Assembly (NCBI RefSeq): GCF_000520995.1
Contig: NZ_JACA01000003.1
Location: forward strand, 248,001-312,000
Reading direction: 5' to 3'
DNA from: Aquimarina macrocephali JAMB N27
GTDB lineage: Bacteria; Bacteroidota; Bacteroidia; Flavobacteriales; Flavobacteriaceae
DNA: 64,000 nt
In this document: positions 33,282 through 42,582 of the stretch, piece after piece
Layout: each line of letters begins with the position of its first letter
Position numbering within the stretch: position 1 is the first letter of the stretch
Notes under the pieces: model-generated
What the model saw: only the letters and a program-made list of their open reading frames with translations
Told to the model about the DNA's origin: nothing
The model's database searches: none
Program-made: the position numbers and the translations under genes

Positions 33282-34064
33282 TTATCCAAAAATTTCATTT
33301 AATATTTTGGCCAGTCGTATTCCTCCTTTTTGCAATTGAGAGCGTACTATAGGAAAATAATCATACATATATTTATAGCCAAGTTTTTCACCTACATTTG
33401 CTGATCCATAAACCTGTTGTGCAAGCTTTTGAGATTCGTGTATCCAGTCTACTACACCACCGTTTTGAATCGTTTTAACCTCATCATTAGATAAATTTGT
33501 CTTGTTTATAGATAACTCTGTATAACTCATCCCATAATAATCTATCATATCACTATCCCAAACTCTATGCAAATTAGATCCATCTCTAAACCAACGTACT
33601 TGGATATCATTTCCTCCTTTATCCTCTCCCCTTCCTACATGAAGTGGTTGATGTAAATCACCAACAAAATGCACTAGCATTTTAAGATGAAATATAATAT
33701 CTTCTTTAGATGATTTTTCATCTTTTAATACCGATACACATGTATTTATTCCTTTTACCAAGTCACCATATTCACTAGGTTTTTCTTCTCCATATTTCTT
33801 ATCAAATGGAAAATTAACATAATGCCAAGGGCTATAACTTCTATATTTTTCGTCACTTTTAATTTCATCAGCAAATGTTGAAATCAAGGCAAGACTCTGA
33901 CCGTTAAGAAGTTTTGCTATATTACGCTTTGCTTTCTTAGTTAGATATGAATCTGCGATCTGACCTGTAGCTCTATGTCCCGTTTTTCCCCAATCATAAT
34001 CTGCAGAAAATCCAGATAAAGAAATTATGAATAAAACAAGTAGCAATTTATATTGAAGTTTCAT
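33282..34064 (-). CDS. S1/P1-type nuclease
   Basis: The 260-residue exported enzyme has signal peptide YKLLLVLFIISLSGFSA, after which the mature N-terminus supplies the Trp of the zinc cluster (DYDWGKTGHRATGQIA). Further zinc ligands are visible in HFVGDLHQPLHVGRGEDKGG, the NDIQVRWF stretch and NLHRVWDSDMID. These are hallmarks of zinc-dependent phospholipase C/P1 nuclease folds that cut single-stranded DNA and RNA. The periplasmic or secreted enzyme probably scavenges nucleic acids. It converges closely (8 bases) on the AraC-type gene. Confidence 0.93.
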   Translation of the reverse strand: MKLQYKLLLVLFIISLSGFSADYDWGKTGHRATGQIADSYLTKKAKRNIAKLLNGQSLALISTFADEIKSDEKYRSYSPWHYVNFPFDKKYGEEKPSEYGDLVKGINTCVSVLKDEKSSKEDIIFHLKMLVHFVGDLHQPLHVGRGEDKGGNDIQVRWFRDGSNLHRVWDSDMIDYYGMSYTELSINKTNLSNDEVKTIQNGGVVDWIHESQKLAQQVYGSANVGEKLGYKYMYDYFPIVRSQLQKGGIRLAKILNEIFG

Positions 34065-34323
34065 TTATATATATTTTGAAGCAAAGATAAAAAAGGGTAT
34101 GTTAGTGATTCGTTAAAAATGATTAATTGCGCATAAATAATATTAAAAATAACAAATAGTAATTGTCTCAAATCAAAATATGCTTTCAGATTTGTCGTTT
34201 TAGCTGTTTATGTATGTAGTGTTTACTTATCAAACACAATTCAATTCATATTAAACATTTAGCCAATATCAATTTGATTATTATTCATTTTTTATTTGCT
34301 ATACAAAAAAACCCTACGCTACT

Positions 34324-35250
34324 ATGAAGAGTAAACTTTATTTATTTATGATCTTGATTTCTGCATTAAATTTTGCTCAAAAAAAAGAATTTAACTCTGC
34401 AGTGGTTAAAATCAATAGATATATAGAGGGTTCTCTGGTAACGCCTTATTCTGAAGATAATGTTCCTTTAGTTATTTTTATAATGGATGCAGGAGCGATT
34501 AATAGAGATGGCAATGATAGAATGTCTAAAAATGATACTTTTAAGCAGCTATCCTACGAACTTGCAAAAGAAGGTATTGCAACCTATCGTTATGACAAAA
34601 GGCTTTTTAAGATGGATGGTTTAGGGATTAAGGAACATGAAATTTCTTTAGATCACTATATTGAAGATGCGATATCAATAATAGATTATTTCAATAAAAA
34701 CGAAAAATACAAAAAAGTCATTATTGCTGGTCATGGTCAAGGTTCTCTAGTTGGTATGATTGCTGCCAAAGGGAGAGCAGATGGTTTTATTTCTATTACA
34801 GGAAATGCCGTATCAATAGATCGGGTAATTATAGAACAAATTGCGAAGCAAGCTCCTGGTTTGGATAAAAGTGCTTCTGTTGCTTTTAAACAATTAAAAG
34901 AAAATGGTAGAGCTACCGATTATGATCCAGCACTAGAATCTATTTTTAGATATAATTTACAACCATTTATGAGTTCCTGGGTAAAATATAACCCTTCTGA
35001 GGAAATTTTAAAATTAGAAATGCCAGTTCTTATAATTTACGGTGATAAAGATATCCAGGTAGAATTGGTACAAGCAGAAAAATTTAAAGAGATTATACCA
35101 CAAGCCGAATATCTATTTGTTATGGATATGAATCATATTTTAAAAGAAATTAAAGGAGGTCGACTAGAAAATCACAAATCATATAATGAACCCCATAGAA
35201 AAATAATGCCAGAAGTTCTGACCGGGATTACTAACTTTGTGAATCAATAG
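34324..35250 (+). CDS. Exported alpha/beta hydrolase
   Basis: The 308-residue protein has a short signal peptide (KSKLYLFMILISALNFA). The hydrolase core has GHGQGS as nucleophile elbow (VIIAGHGQGSLVGMIAA), an acid in LIIYGDKDIQV and His in MDMNHILKEI, matching serine hydrolases of the dienelactone hydrolase/esterase group. The substrate is unknown. It is followed on the same strand by a HAD hydrolase and an M61 peptidase, forming a loose hydrolase row. Confidence 0.85.
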   Translation: MKSKLYLFMILISALNFAQKKEFNSAVVKINRYIEGSLVTPYSEDNVPLVIFIMDAGAINRDGNDRMSKNDTFKQLSYELAKEGIATYRYDKRLFKMDGLGIKEHEISLDHYIEDAISIIDYFNKNEKYKKVIIAGHGQGSLVGMIAAKGRADGFISITGNAVSIDRVIIEQIAKQAPGLDKSASVAFKQLKENGRATDYDPALESIFRYNLQPFMSSWVKYNPSEEILKLEMPVLIIYGDKDIQVELVQAEKFKEIIPQAEYLFVMDMNHILKEIKGGRLENHKSYNEPHRKIMPEVLTGITNFVNQ

Positions 35251-35290
35251 TTTATTTAAAAAATTATATAACCCTAATCCAAAACACCTA

Positions 35291-36097
35291 ATGCCACATC
35301 GCATTATATTCTCTGATATTGATGGAACGCTGTTAAATTCTGAAAGAGAGCTTTCTGAACTTACGATTTCAGAAATTAGAAGAGTTAAGAACACTATACC
35401 TGTAGTTTTAATATCTTCCAGAATGCCAGATGCTATGAATCATTTGCAGGAAGAGTTAGATATAAAAGACCAACCTATGATATGTTATAATGGAGGGTTA
35501 ATTTTGATAGATCAAAAACCTGTTCATTCTACTTTTATACCTCCTGATATTATAGAAGAATTAAATAATTTTAATAAAGATCAAAAATTTCATATAAGTT
35601 TATATCACAATAATGATTGGTTTGTTCCCGAGATGGATTTTTGGGCAAATCGAGAAGCAAGTAACACCAAAGTAAATCCGGTGGTAAAACCAACTCAACA
35701 TGTGATACAAGAATGGAAAGCCGATAACAAAGGAGCCCATAAGATTATGTGTATGGGTGAAGAATCCTATATAGATCAAGCTTATGCTTTTTTAGAAGAT
35801 AGTTTCAAAGACACTCTTCATTTATACCGTTCTAAACCAACATATATAGAGATTGCCCATAAAAGTATTTCAAAGTTAACAGCTATAGAAATTCTGCTTG
35901 ACTCTTATTTTAAAATTCCAATTTCTGAAGCAGTTGCATTTGGAGATAATTATAATGATATTGCAATGCTCCAAGCAGTAGGAACTGGTGTAGCTGTAGC
36001 AAATGCAAAACCAGAAACGTTACAAGTAGCAAATGTTATTACGCTTTCAGGAAAAGAAAACGGAGTAGCAACGTATATTCAAAAAAACATTTTATAA
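35291..36097 (+). CDS. Cof-type HAD-superfamily hydrolase
   Basis: The 268-residue cytoplasmic phosphatase has motif I IIFSDIDGTLLNSE, motif II VVLISSRMPD, Lys in SKLTAIEILL and motif IV VAFGDNYNDIAML. The large C2 cap is typical of Cof/YbjI-like enzymes that dephosphorylate sugar phosphates, FMN or similar small molecules. The following M61 peptidase gene starts 3 bases after its stop codon, so they are in one transcript. Confidence 0.92.
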   Translation: MPHRIIFSDIDGTLLNSERELSELTISEIRRVKNTIPVVLISSRMPDAMNHLQEELDIKDQPMICYNGGLILIDQKPVHSTFIPPDIIEELNNFNKDQKFHISLYHNNDWFVPEMDFWANREASNTKVNPVVKPTQHVIQEWKADNKGAHKIMCMGEESYIDQAYAFLEDSFKDTLHLYRSKPTYIEIAHKSISKLTAIEILLDSYFKIPISEAVAFGDNYNDIAMLQAVGTGVAVANAKPETLQVANVITLSGKENGVATYIQKNIL

Positions 36098-36099
36098 CT

Positions 36100-37998
36100 G
36101 TGCAAAGAACGATTCATACCATAAAAAACCTAGTATTTGCATTTGCTATATTTAATCTAGCTACTGGTTGCAAAACCACACAACAACCGGTTACATCTAA
36201 AAACGTATCTACTATACGCGCTTCTATTGATCTTGTTAATGTAACAGATGATAAAGTTAAGGTAGAAATCCAAATCGATAACTTAAGCCTGGATACAATA
36301 AGTTACTACTTACCAAAAATTGTACCTGGTACTTATCAAAATAACAACTTTGGAAAATATATTGATGATCTTAAAGCATTTGATCACGAGGGTAATTCTA
36401 TTTATGTTCAAAAAGATGGTGACAATCGTTGGAAAATAACCAATGCCAAACAATTAGATAAAATTACATATTGGGTAAATGACACTTTTGATTCTGAAAG
36501 TTCTCACGATGTTTTCTCCCCAACAGGGTCTAATATTATAAAAGATAAAAATTACATTCTAAATCTATACGCGTTTGTAGGTTATTTTGGTGGGATGGAA
36601 GAAAATAAATACAAATTATTTATTAAACATCCTTCTTTTCTGGAAGCTTCGGCTTCTATCGAGGAAATACTTTTTGACAACGCAACAAATACTTCTAAAA
36701 ACGATATCGATTACTTTTCATTTAAAAGATATGCCGATGTAGTAGATAATCCAATTATGTACTCTAGTCCGGATAAAGCAAGCTTTAAAGTCAATGACAT
36801 AGAAGTACTTCTAAGTGTTTATTCTAAAAACAAAACTCACAAAGCAGCAAGAATAATGCCTCAGATGGAACGCATGATTAGAGCGCAAAAGGATTTTCTG
36901 GGTGATATTAATTCTACAAAAAAATATAGCATATTACTTTACCTTTCTTCTGCAAAATCGGATGACGCACATGGTTTTGGAGCCTTAGAGCATAATACCT
37001 CTACGGTAGTGGTATTGCCAGAATCACTATCTCATGAAAAACTTAATGAAGCACTTATCGATGTTGTTTCTCATGAGTTTTTTCATATTGTAACACCACT
37101 AACCATCCATTCTAAAGAAATTCACAATTTTGATTATAACAGTCCAAAAATGTCTGAGCATTTGTGGTTATACGAAGGTACTACAGAGTATTTCTCAATG
37201 CTATTTCAAATTACACAAGGACTTATCACTAAAGATGAATTTTTTGAACGAATCGTTGGTAAGATTGAAGCCTCTTCCTCGTTTGATGATTCTATAGCTT
37301 TTACAACTATGAGTAAAAACATTTTGGTTGATCCTTATCGTAATAGCTACAGAAATGTTTATGAAAAAGGAGCATTAATCTCTATGTGTCTGGATATTAT
37401 AATGCGCGAAAAAAGTGACGGAGTTTATGGATTACTTGATCTTATCAAAAACTTATCGGTTCGATATGGTATTGATGTCCCTTTTGATGATAAAGAACTT
37501 ATTAATGCAATAGAAGAAGATTCATATCCAGAGGTGAGTGCATTTTTACAAACACATGTTATGAACAACACTCCTATTGATTATGAATTTTACCTTAATA
37601 AAGCCGGAGTACTTTATGGAATAAAGAATGCGCCTTCTTCTTATTTTATTTTTAAACAAGACCCTTTTGTAACAGGTTCTGAAGCTACCAAAGAAGTTAT
37701 TTTTACATCAGACATCCCATTTAATAGCTTTCTAAAAGAACTTGGAATTTTAGAAGGAGATGTTTTACTAAGTATTAACAAAAAAGAATATAATCTTAAT
37801 AATATATATGATCTGTTTGGTGATTCTAATAAATGGAAAATAGGAGATGAAATTACATTTAGAATTAAGCGTAATAACGAGATTATGACGCTCAAATCCA
37901 ATGTAACCAAGCCTACTATAGAGAAAATAATTTTAGAACAAGATCCAAAGATTTCAGAACAACAAAAGATGTTATTAAAAAAATGGATTAATGACTAG
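36100..37998 (+). CDS. M61-family (glycyl aminopeptidase-like) lipoprotein peptidase
   Basis: The 632-residue protein has a lipoprotein signal (LVFAFAIFNLATGCKTT). The N-terminal beta domain (about 35-220) and central peptidase carry the zinc motif HEFFHIVTP, followed by a Glu in LWLYEGTTEYFSML, as in M61 enzymes. A degraded PDZ-like domain lies near 535-605 (LGILEGDVLLSINKKEYNL). The start is GTG at 36100, only three bases after the preceding stop. The peptidase would act in the periplasm or at the outer membrane on N-terminal Gly or acidic residues, as known for the family. Confidence 0.9.
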   Translation: MQRTIHTIKNLVFAFAIFNLATGCKTTQQPVTSKNVSTIRASIDLVNVTDDKVKVEIQIDNLSLDTISYYLPKIVPGTYQNNNFGKYIDDLKAFDHEGNSIYVQKDGDNRWKITNAKQLDKITYWVNDTFDSESSHDVFSPTGSNIIKDKNYILNLYAFVGYFGGMEENKYKLFIKHPSFLEASASIEEILFDNATNTSKNDIDYFSFKRYADVVDNPIMYSSPDKASFKVNDIEVLLSVYSKNKTHKAARIMPQMERMIRAQKDFLGDINSTKKYSILLYLSSAKSDDAHGFGALEHNTSTVVVLPESLSHEKLNEALIDVVSHEFFHIVTPLTIHSKEIHNFDYNSPKMSEHLWLYEGTTEYFSMLFQITQGLITKDEFFERIVGKIEASSSFDDSIAFTTMSKNILVDPYRNSYRNVYEKGALISMCLDIIMREKSDGVYGLLDLIKNLSVRYGIDVPFDDKELINAIEEDSYPEVSAFLQTHVMNNTPIDYEFYLNKAGVLYGIKNAPSSYFIFKQDPFVTGSEATKEVIFTSDIPFNSFLKELGILEGDVLLSINKKEYNLNNIYDLFGDSNKWKIGDEITFRIKRNNEIMTLKSNVTKPTIEKIILEQDPKISEQQKMLLKKWIND

Positions 37999-38082
37999 AA
38001 ACTTCTATTTTAATATCATTTTTGGCTTCTTCAAATTAAATGTATTTTGCGAGGTATCTTTTTTAAAACTAAATAATTAATA

Positions 38083-39387
38083 ATGGAGAACGTTCCTTTT
38101 TTTACAGATGACACAATAGTTTTTGGGATTTTAATGCTTTGTTTAGGGTTTGTTTTTTATACATCTTCTATTCGTAATAACTTCTGGAAAACCTTCTATA
38201 AATTTGTTCCTGCATTACTACTTTGTTATTTATTACCTGCAATATTCAACTCGTTAGGAATCATTTCTCCAGAATGGAAAGAACTAGATGCAGAAGGGGT
38301 ATTAGTAAAGAAATCTTCTAATGTATACTATGTTGCCAGTAGATTTTTACTTCCTGCTTCTTTGGTATTAATGACATTAAGCATCGATCTCAAAAGTATT
38401 TTTAATTTAGGTCCAAAGGCGTTAATTATGTTTTTAACAGGAACTCTTGGTGTCATTATTGGTGGTCCTATTGCAATCCTACTTATTTCTCTTGTTTCAC
38501 CAGAAACTGTTGGCGGAGCTGGATTTGATGCTATTTGGAGAGGTTTATCTACGTTAGCGGGTAGTTGGATTGGCGGAGGAGCAAATCAAGCTGCTATGCT
38601 AGAAATTTATCAATATAACCCCGAGAAATATGGGGGAATGGTATTGGTAGATATTGTTGTTGCCAATATATGGATGGCCATATTATTATTGGGTATTGGT
38701 AAGAGTGATAAAATCGATCGTTGGTTGAAAGCTGATAATAGCGCTATCGAAGCCTTAAAACAAAAAGTATCCAGTTATGCAGAAAGCATAACCCGAACCC
38801 CTTCTCTATCGGATTATATCATTATGCTTTCTATTGCATTCACCGTAGTAGGGATTGCACATTGGGGAGCAGCAGGGATTTCTAGTCTATTATCTGATAA
38901 TTTTGAAATCTTTAACGATAAGAGTTCTGCCTTATCATCGTTTACTTCTAAGTTTTTCTGGATGATTACCATTGCTACTGCAATTGGAATTCTGTTATCA
39001 TATACCAAAGTCAAGCAATATGAAGGAGCTGGAGCTAGTAAGTTAGGAAGTGTTTTTATCTATATTCTGGTAGCTACCATAGGGATGAAAATGGATATCG
39101 GTAAGATTTTTGAAAACCCGGGACTTATCGCCATCGGACTTGTTTGGATGGCCATACATGTTTTGCTTCTTATAGGAGTCGCAAAATTGATCAAAGCTCC
39201 CTACTTTTTTCTTGCCGTAGGCAGTAAAGCTAATATCGGAGGAGCAGCATCTGCACCAGTAGTTGCAGCAGCATTTCATCCTTCACTGGCAACAGTAGGT
39301 GTGCTTCTTGCCGTTTTTGGATATGTTGTAGGAACATATGGAGCCCTTTTATGTACTATTCTTATGCAAATAGCTTCTGGAAGCTAA
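38083..39387 (+). CDS. DUF819 family membrane protein
   Basis: The 434-residue polytopic protein has about 11-12 hydrophobic helices. The conserved DUF819 features include STLAGSWIGGGANQAAM, LVDIVVANIWMAI and AVGSKANIGGAASAPVVAAA, the last two resembling an inverted-repeat transporter. The family is thought to transport small molecules, but the substrate is not established. It starts 84 bases after the M61 gene on the same strand. Confidence 0.88.
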   Translation: MENVPFFTDDTIVFGILMLCLGFVFYTSSIRNNFWKTFYKFVPALLLCYLLPAIFNSLGIISPEWKELDAEGVLVKKSSNVYYVASRFLLPASLVLMTLSIDLKSIFNLGPKALIMFLTGTLGVIIGGPIAILLISLVSPETVGGAGFDAIWRGLSTLAGSWIGGGANQAAMLEIYQYNPEKYGGMVLVDIVVANIWMAILLLGIGKSDKIDRWLKADNSAIEALKQKVSSYAESITRTPSLSDYIIMLSIAFTVVGIAHWGAAGISSLLSDNFEIFNDKSSALSSFTSKFFWMITIATAIGILLSYTKVKQYEGAGASKLGSVFIYILVATIGMKMDIGKIFENPGLIAIGLVWMAIHVLLLIGVAKLIKAPYFFLAVGSKANIGGAASAPVVAAAFHPSLATVGVLLAVFGYVVGTYGALLCTILMQIASGS

Positions 39388-39491
39388 TAAAAAAAAGAGA
39401 GCACGTTTTTAACCATTAGATTCTATTTTTTTGTTTCATTTAAAATAAAACTCGCATCTTTGTGGCCCTACTAAAAAACAAAAATCAGTAC

Positions 39492-40235
39492 ATGAAGTAT
39501 TTTTCTATTCTATTATTTTTAACTGTATTATTAACAAATTGCAGTTCACCTACTAAGAAAGGGAATGTAACAGTAATAGGTAACATCAAAGGATTAAAAA
39601 AAGGAAAAGTATACTTACAAAGAATACAGGATACTCTATTGGTGAATGTGGATTCTGTAAGTATTGATGGTAATTCTGAATTTGTACTTACATCTGAGGT
39701 TAAAGAACCTGAAATTCATTACCTATACCTTGACAAAAACGACGGAAAACAATATAATGATCGTATCGATTTTTTTGTAGAACCAGGAGAAATTACTATA
39801 ACCACTAATTTACTTGATTTTGAAAATGATGTAAAAATAAAGGGTGGAAAAAATCAAGAGAAGTATACTGAATACAAAAAAATGCTTAAACGATTCAATG
39901 AAAGAAATCTTAGAATCATTAAAGAAGATTTTGAAGCCAGTAAGCAAAAAGATGACGAAAAACTCATTGAAAATGATAAAGCGTACAAAAATTTAATGCG
40001 CCAAAAATATCTATATACTATTAATTTTGCTGTAACAAATAGAAAGCTAGAAGTCGCTCCTTATATCACACTTAATGAAGTTTTTGATGCTAACATAAAA
40101 TTTTTGGATACCGTTGCCAGATCTTTAAGTCCTAAAGTAAAAAAATCTTTATACGGAAAACAATTGATTAAGTATATTGATGATCGCAAAGCCAAAGAAG
40201 CAGAAGCAAAGGCTAACGCTAATATTGAAGAGTAA
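39492..40235 (+). CDS. DUF4369-type lipoprotein
   Basis: The protein of about 247 residues has a lipoprotein signal (YFSILLFLTVLLTNCSS). The beta-rich domain (NVTVIGNIKGLKKGKVYLQR, VDSVSIDGNSEFVLTSEV) matches DUF4369, which in Bacteroidota often precedes a thioredoxin-like domain. Here the C-terminal half is instead a charged helical region (KMLKRFNERNLRIIKEDFEA) with no CxxC, so the redox domain is absent. ATG 39492 is chosen over an upstream in-frame start at 39462 because the signal peptide begins there. Confidence 0.8.
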   Translation: MKYFSILLFLTVLLTNCSSPTKKGNVTVIGNIKGLKKGKVYLQRIQDTLLVNVDSVSIDGNSEFVLTSEVKEPEIHYLYLDKNDGKQYNDRIDFFVEPGEITITTNLLDFENDVKIKGGKNQEKYTEYKKMLKRFNERNLRIIKEDFEASKQKDDEKLIENDKAYKNLMRQKYLYTINFAVTNRKLEVAPYITLNEVFDANIKFLDTVARSLSPKVKKSLYGKQLIKYIDDRKAKEAEAKANANIEE

Positions 40236-40360
40236 CTACCTAACGTCTCATTGATTTTCAAAATATCTTAAAAGTGTCTTTTGATTCCTAAAACCATAAG
40301 TTTTCGGTACAAGAACTACTAAGCAAATTCTTGTCTAAATTCTATAAAAAATTTGAAATC

Positions 40361-40390
40361 ATAAAAAAGAAAAGCGAACCGAAGTTCGCT
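40361..40390 (-). terminator. Terminator of the lanthipeptide-like precursor gene
   Basis: The stem AGCGAAC / GTTCGCT has a tight CGAA-type loop and is followed on the minus strand by TTTTCTTTTTT. It begins 6 bases past the stop codon of the small gene at 40396-40548, which strongly supports that gene being real and on the minus strand. Confidence 0.85.
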
Positions 40391-40395
40391 AAATT

Positions 40396-40548
40396 TTATG
40401 GCCAACATTTTGCTGGACATGTATTAACACAACTAATCTCACTTGGGCCTGGACAACCTCCTGTTGCTCCTCCTTTAACTTGCGTTAACCCTAATTTAGA
40501 AATAGATTTTTTGTGAAGTTTTAATGACTTCAGATTCTTTTTTTTCAT
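40396..40548 (-). CDS. Class I lanthipeptide-like precursor peptide
   Basis: This 50-codon gene is hidden beneath a spurious 61-codon plus-strand frame. The leader (KNLKSLKLHKKSISKLGL, then TQVKGG) has the Lys/Leu/Ser pattern and double glycine (residues 26-27) known from Bacteroidota class I lanthipeptide precursors. The 23-residue core contains four Cys (32, 40, 44, 48) with Ser36, Ser39 and Thr43 available for dehydration (ISCVNTCPAKCWP at the end). A terminator follows immediately. Modification would need LanB/LanC-like enzymes and a C39-peptidase exporter, none of which is in the window. Identity is inferred from leader plus core. Confidence 0.8.
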   Translation of the reverse strand: MKKKNLKSLKLHKKSISKLGLTQVKGGATGGCPGPSEISCVNTCPAKCWP

Positions 40549-40660
40549 GATATATATGTAAAGGTTAATAATCTAACCAAATTAAGAAAATATCTATATG
40601 CAAAAGTTAAAAAATGATTAAGAAAAAGAGAAAAAAGACTTAAAACACAAAAATCCATAG

Positions 40661-41563
40661 TTAAAAAGACTGTCTAAATTTGAGAGGAGTTAAAGTTACT
40701 CTCTTTTTAAAAACTCTGTTAAAAGCAGCTTCAGATTGATAACCAACTTCGTTGGCTATCTCCCCTACCGGCTTATTGCTCTCTATCAAAAGTTCTTTTG
40801 CCTGTAACATTCTCCATTGTGTGATATAATTCAATGGGGTTTCTCCCATTAAGTCCCTAAATTGATTACTAAAGCTTGTTCGCGACATTCCTGCGATTCG
40901 TGCTAGTGAAACCAGTCTCCAATTCATTTCTGGAGCACTATGAATAGCCTTTAGCACCTTACCTATCCGTTCGTCTTGCATAGCTGCTACAAACCCTTTT
41001 TTAGCTTTGTTTCTCTGAATATAAGCCCTTAACGTATGAATAAATAAAACCTCTCCTAGTTTATCTACAATGACCTGGCTTCCTGGTTGTTCATTTCCAG
41101 CTTCATGAATTACAAGATTAACAATATTTTCTAACCATGAGAATTCTTTTTTCTCTGCATCAGGTATATGGATAATTTTAGGCATTTCTTTTATAAAAGG
41201 ATGCTCTATACTTCTATCAAACTCAAAATGACCACATAGTAATGTTGTAGCTATATTATCTCCTTCGAATAAAGGCTTTCCTTTTAAAATAGCTCGTACT
41301 ACATCCTGCCCGTTTTGTCGTTTACTTGTCTCTAAATCTGCCAACCAATGATTTGTCCCTAAAGGAAAAACAACAATATCACCCGCAAATAGTTGAATAG
41401 ATTTATCTTTTGTTTTAAGTATACATTGACCCCGTGTTACAATATGAAACTGCGCGAAAGGCCCCTTAGGAATATCCATTCCCCATGGAGAAGAAAAATT
41501 TGATTTAAAATATACAGCACTCGATAATTTTACTTTTTTTAAAACATCACTAAATACATCCAT
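40661..41563 (-). CDS. AraC-family transcriptional regulator with cupin sensor
   Basis: The 300-residue regulator has an N-terminal cupin-type domain (PFAQFHIVTRGQCILKTKD, LFAGDIVVFPLGTNHWL) and a C-terminal AraC double helix-turn-helix (LVSLARIAGMSRTSFSNQFR, PVGEIANEVGYQSEAAFNRV). The pattern is that of the cupin_6 / AraC group often controlling oxidoreductase or efflux genes. It is divergent from the YHS-domain protein gene with only 106 bases between them, and that gene is its probable target. Confidence 0.9.
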   Translation of the reverse strand: MDVFSDVLKKVKLSSAVYFKSNFSSPWGMDIPKGPFAQFHIVTRGQCILKTKDKSIQLFAGDIVVFPLGTNHWLADLETSKRQNGQDVVRAILKGKPLFEGDNIATTLLCGHFEFDRSIEHPFIKEMPKIIHIPDAEKKEFSWLENIVNLVIHEAGNEQPGSQVIVDKLGEVLFIHTLRAYIQRNKAKKGFVAAMQDERIGKVLKAIHSAPEMNWRLVSLARIAGMSRTSFSNQFRDLMGETPLNYITQWRMLQAKELLIESNKPVGEIANEVGYQSEAAFNRVFKKRVTLTPLKFRQSF

Positions 41564-41585
41564 AACACAATTTTGTACTATTGAG

Positions 41586-41593
41586 CAAATATA
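41586..41593 (-). promoter_or_regulatory. -7 promoter box of the AraC-type gene
   Basis: TATATTTG on the minus strand is an exact match to TAnnTTTG, 22 bases before the ATG at 41563. Confidence 0.6.
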
Positions 41594-41630
41594 ATTGTTT
41601 TTTAAGCACTAAAAACACAAATTATGATTC

Positions 41631-41638
41631 TATTTTTG
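41631..41638 (+). promoter_or_regulatory. -7 promoter box of the YHS-domain gene
   Basis: TATTTTTG matches TAnnTTTG, 31 bases before the ATG at 41670. The two divergent -7 boxes are only 37 bases apart, and the repeated word TTTTGTACTA occurs on the outside of each, a possible binding half-site. Confidence 0.55.
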
Positions 41639-41669
41639 TACTAATTATTAATCTACAAAATTATTTTCA

Positions 41670-42131
41670 ATGAAAAAAATGATCTTAACTCTAGTAATTG
41701 CTATACTTGGAACAAGTCTGGGAGTAGCTCAAAAAGTAAACGTGAACAAAAATAATGTTGCTAATAATGGATATGATGTGGTCAATTATTTCACAACCAA
41801 TACAGCAATGAGAGGAAGTATCGAGTTTTCTACTACATACAATGAAGCTACTTATTATTTTGCAAATGCAGAACATCTAAAAGCTTTCAAAGCTAACCCA
41901 TCACAGTATCTTCCTCAATTTGATGGTTATTGCGCATTTGCTGTAGCGAAAATGAATAAGAAGGTACCTGTTGACCCTAATACATTTAGAGTCGATAATG
42001 GAAAACTATACCTCTTCTACAATGATTACTGGGAGGGCAAACCTTTTAATACAATTATACCATGGATTGGGAATGAATCTGAAATGGAAAAATTGGCAAA
42101 CACGAACTGGAAGTCTCTTAAGAACAAATAA
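41670..42131 (+). CDS. Exported YHS-domain protein
   Basis: The 153-residue protein has a signal peptide (ILTLVIAILGTSLGVAQ). The YHS core (GYDVVNYFTTNTAMRGS, YYFANAEHLKAFKANPSQYLPQFDGYCAFAV) is of the type found in metal-associated and copper/heavy-metal proteins, with a Cys in GYCAFAVA. The exact role is unknown. It is divergent from an AraC-type regulator and followed by a cysteine-rich peptide precursor gene on the same strand. Confidence 0.85.
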   Translation: MKKMILTLVIAILGTSLGVAQKVNVNKNNVANNGYDVVNYFTTNTAMRGSIEFSTTYNEATYYFANAEHLKAFKANPSQYLPQFDGYCAFAVAKMNKKVPVDPNTFRVDNGKLYLFYNDYWEGKPFNTIIPWIGNESEMEKLANTNWKSLKNK

Positions 42132-42262
42132 TTATGATTTCATAAGATGAGTTCGATCCATTGGTATAAATGCCTTATCGCAAAATGTTAATTGAGGTAT
42201 TACCGTATATCATCGATATGTATTTTCCTTAATTTAGTGATGAAACTTAAAACTTAAACATC

Positions 42263-42478
42263 ATGTTAAAAACCATCTTAAATTTAAAAGGAACAAAAAG
42301 TCTTAAAAAAAGTGAACAAAAAGGAATAAACGGTGGTCGTATTCCGGTGCTTCGAAAATGTTGTAATCCTGCATTACGATGCTGTACTACTTCTCATGTA
42401 GCATTAAACAATCCTAGTTGTGGCGCTACTTATATCCCAGGATGCTCATATCATCCATCAAATGGTTGCTGTATCTAG
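42263..42478 (+). CDS. Cysteine-rich peptide precursor with double-glycine leader
   Basis: This is a 71-residue protein. The leader LNLKGTKSLKKSEQKGINGG (Gly24-Gly25) has the bacteriocin-like pattern (Leu-rich start, EQK-x-INGG) seen in Bacteroidota secreted peptides processed by C39 peptidase exporters. The core has eight Cys, at 33, 34, 40, 41, 53, 61, 69 and 70, including three CC pairs, and many Ser, Thr and Asn. No modification or export genes are adjacent. A terminator follows 70 bases downstream. A disulfide-rich bacteriocin or a modified peptide are both possible. Confidence 0.75.
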   Translation: MLKTILNLKGTKSLKKSEQKGINGGRIPVLRKCCNPALRCCTTSHVALNNPSCGATYIPGCSYHPSNGCCI

Positions 42479-42546
42479 ATTTTTTTAAACAGAATAATTC
42501 ATTCTGTTTTAAGACATTTTGAATTCATTCTCTATTTAGAAAAAGA

Positions 42547-42576
42547 AAAGTCCTAAACATAAGTTTAGGACTTTTT
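42547..42576. terminator. Bidirectional terminator between peptide precursor and tRNA
   Basis: The stem AAAGTCCTAAAC / GTTTAGGACTTT has a four-base loop with A-rich and T-rich flanks. It ends both the plus-strand peptide gene and the minus-strand tRNA transcript. Confidence 0.88.
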
Positions 42577-42582
42577 TTTAAG

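Noticed and set aside
40331..40516. 61-codon plus-strand frame
   Set aside because: It starts in AT-rich spacer, runs through a terminator hairpin and is antisense to the lanthipeptide-like gene, whose leader and core are recognisable.
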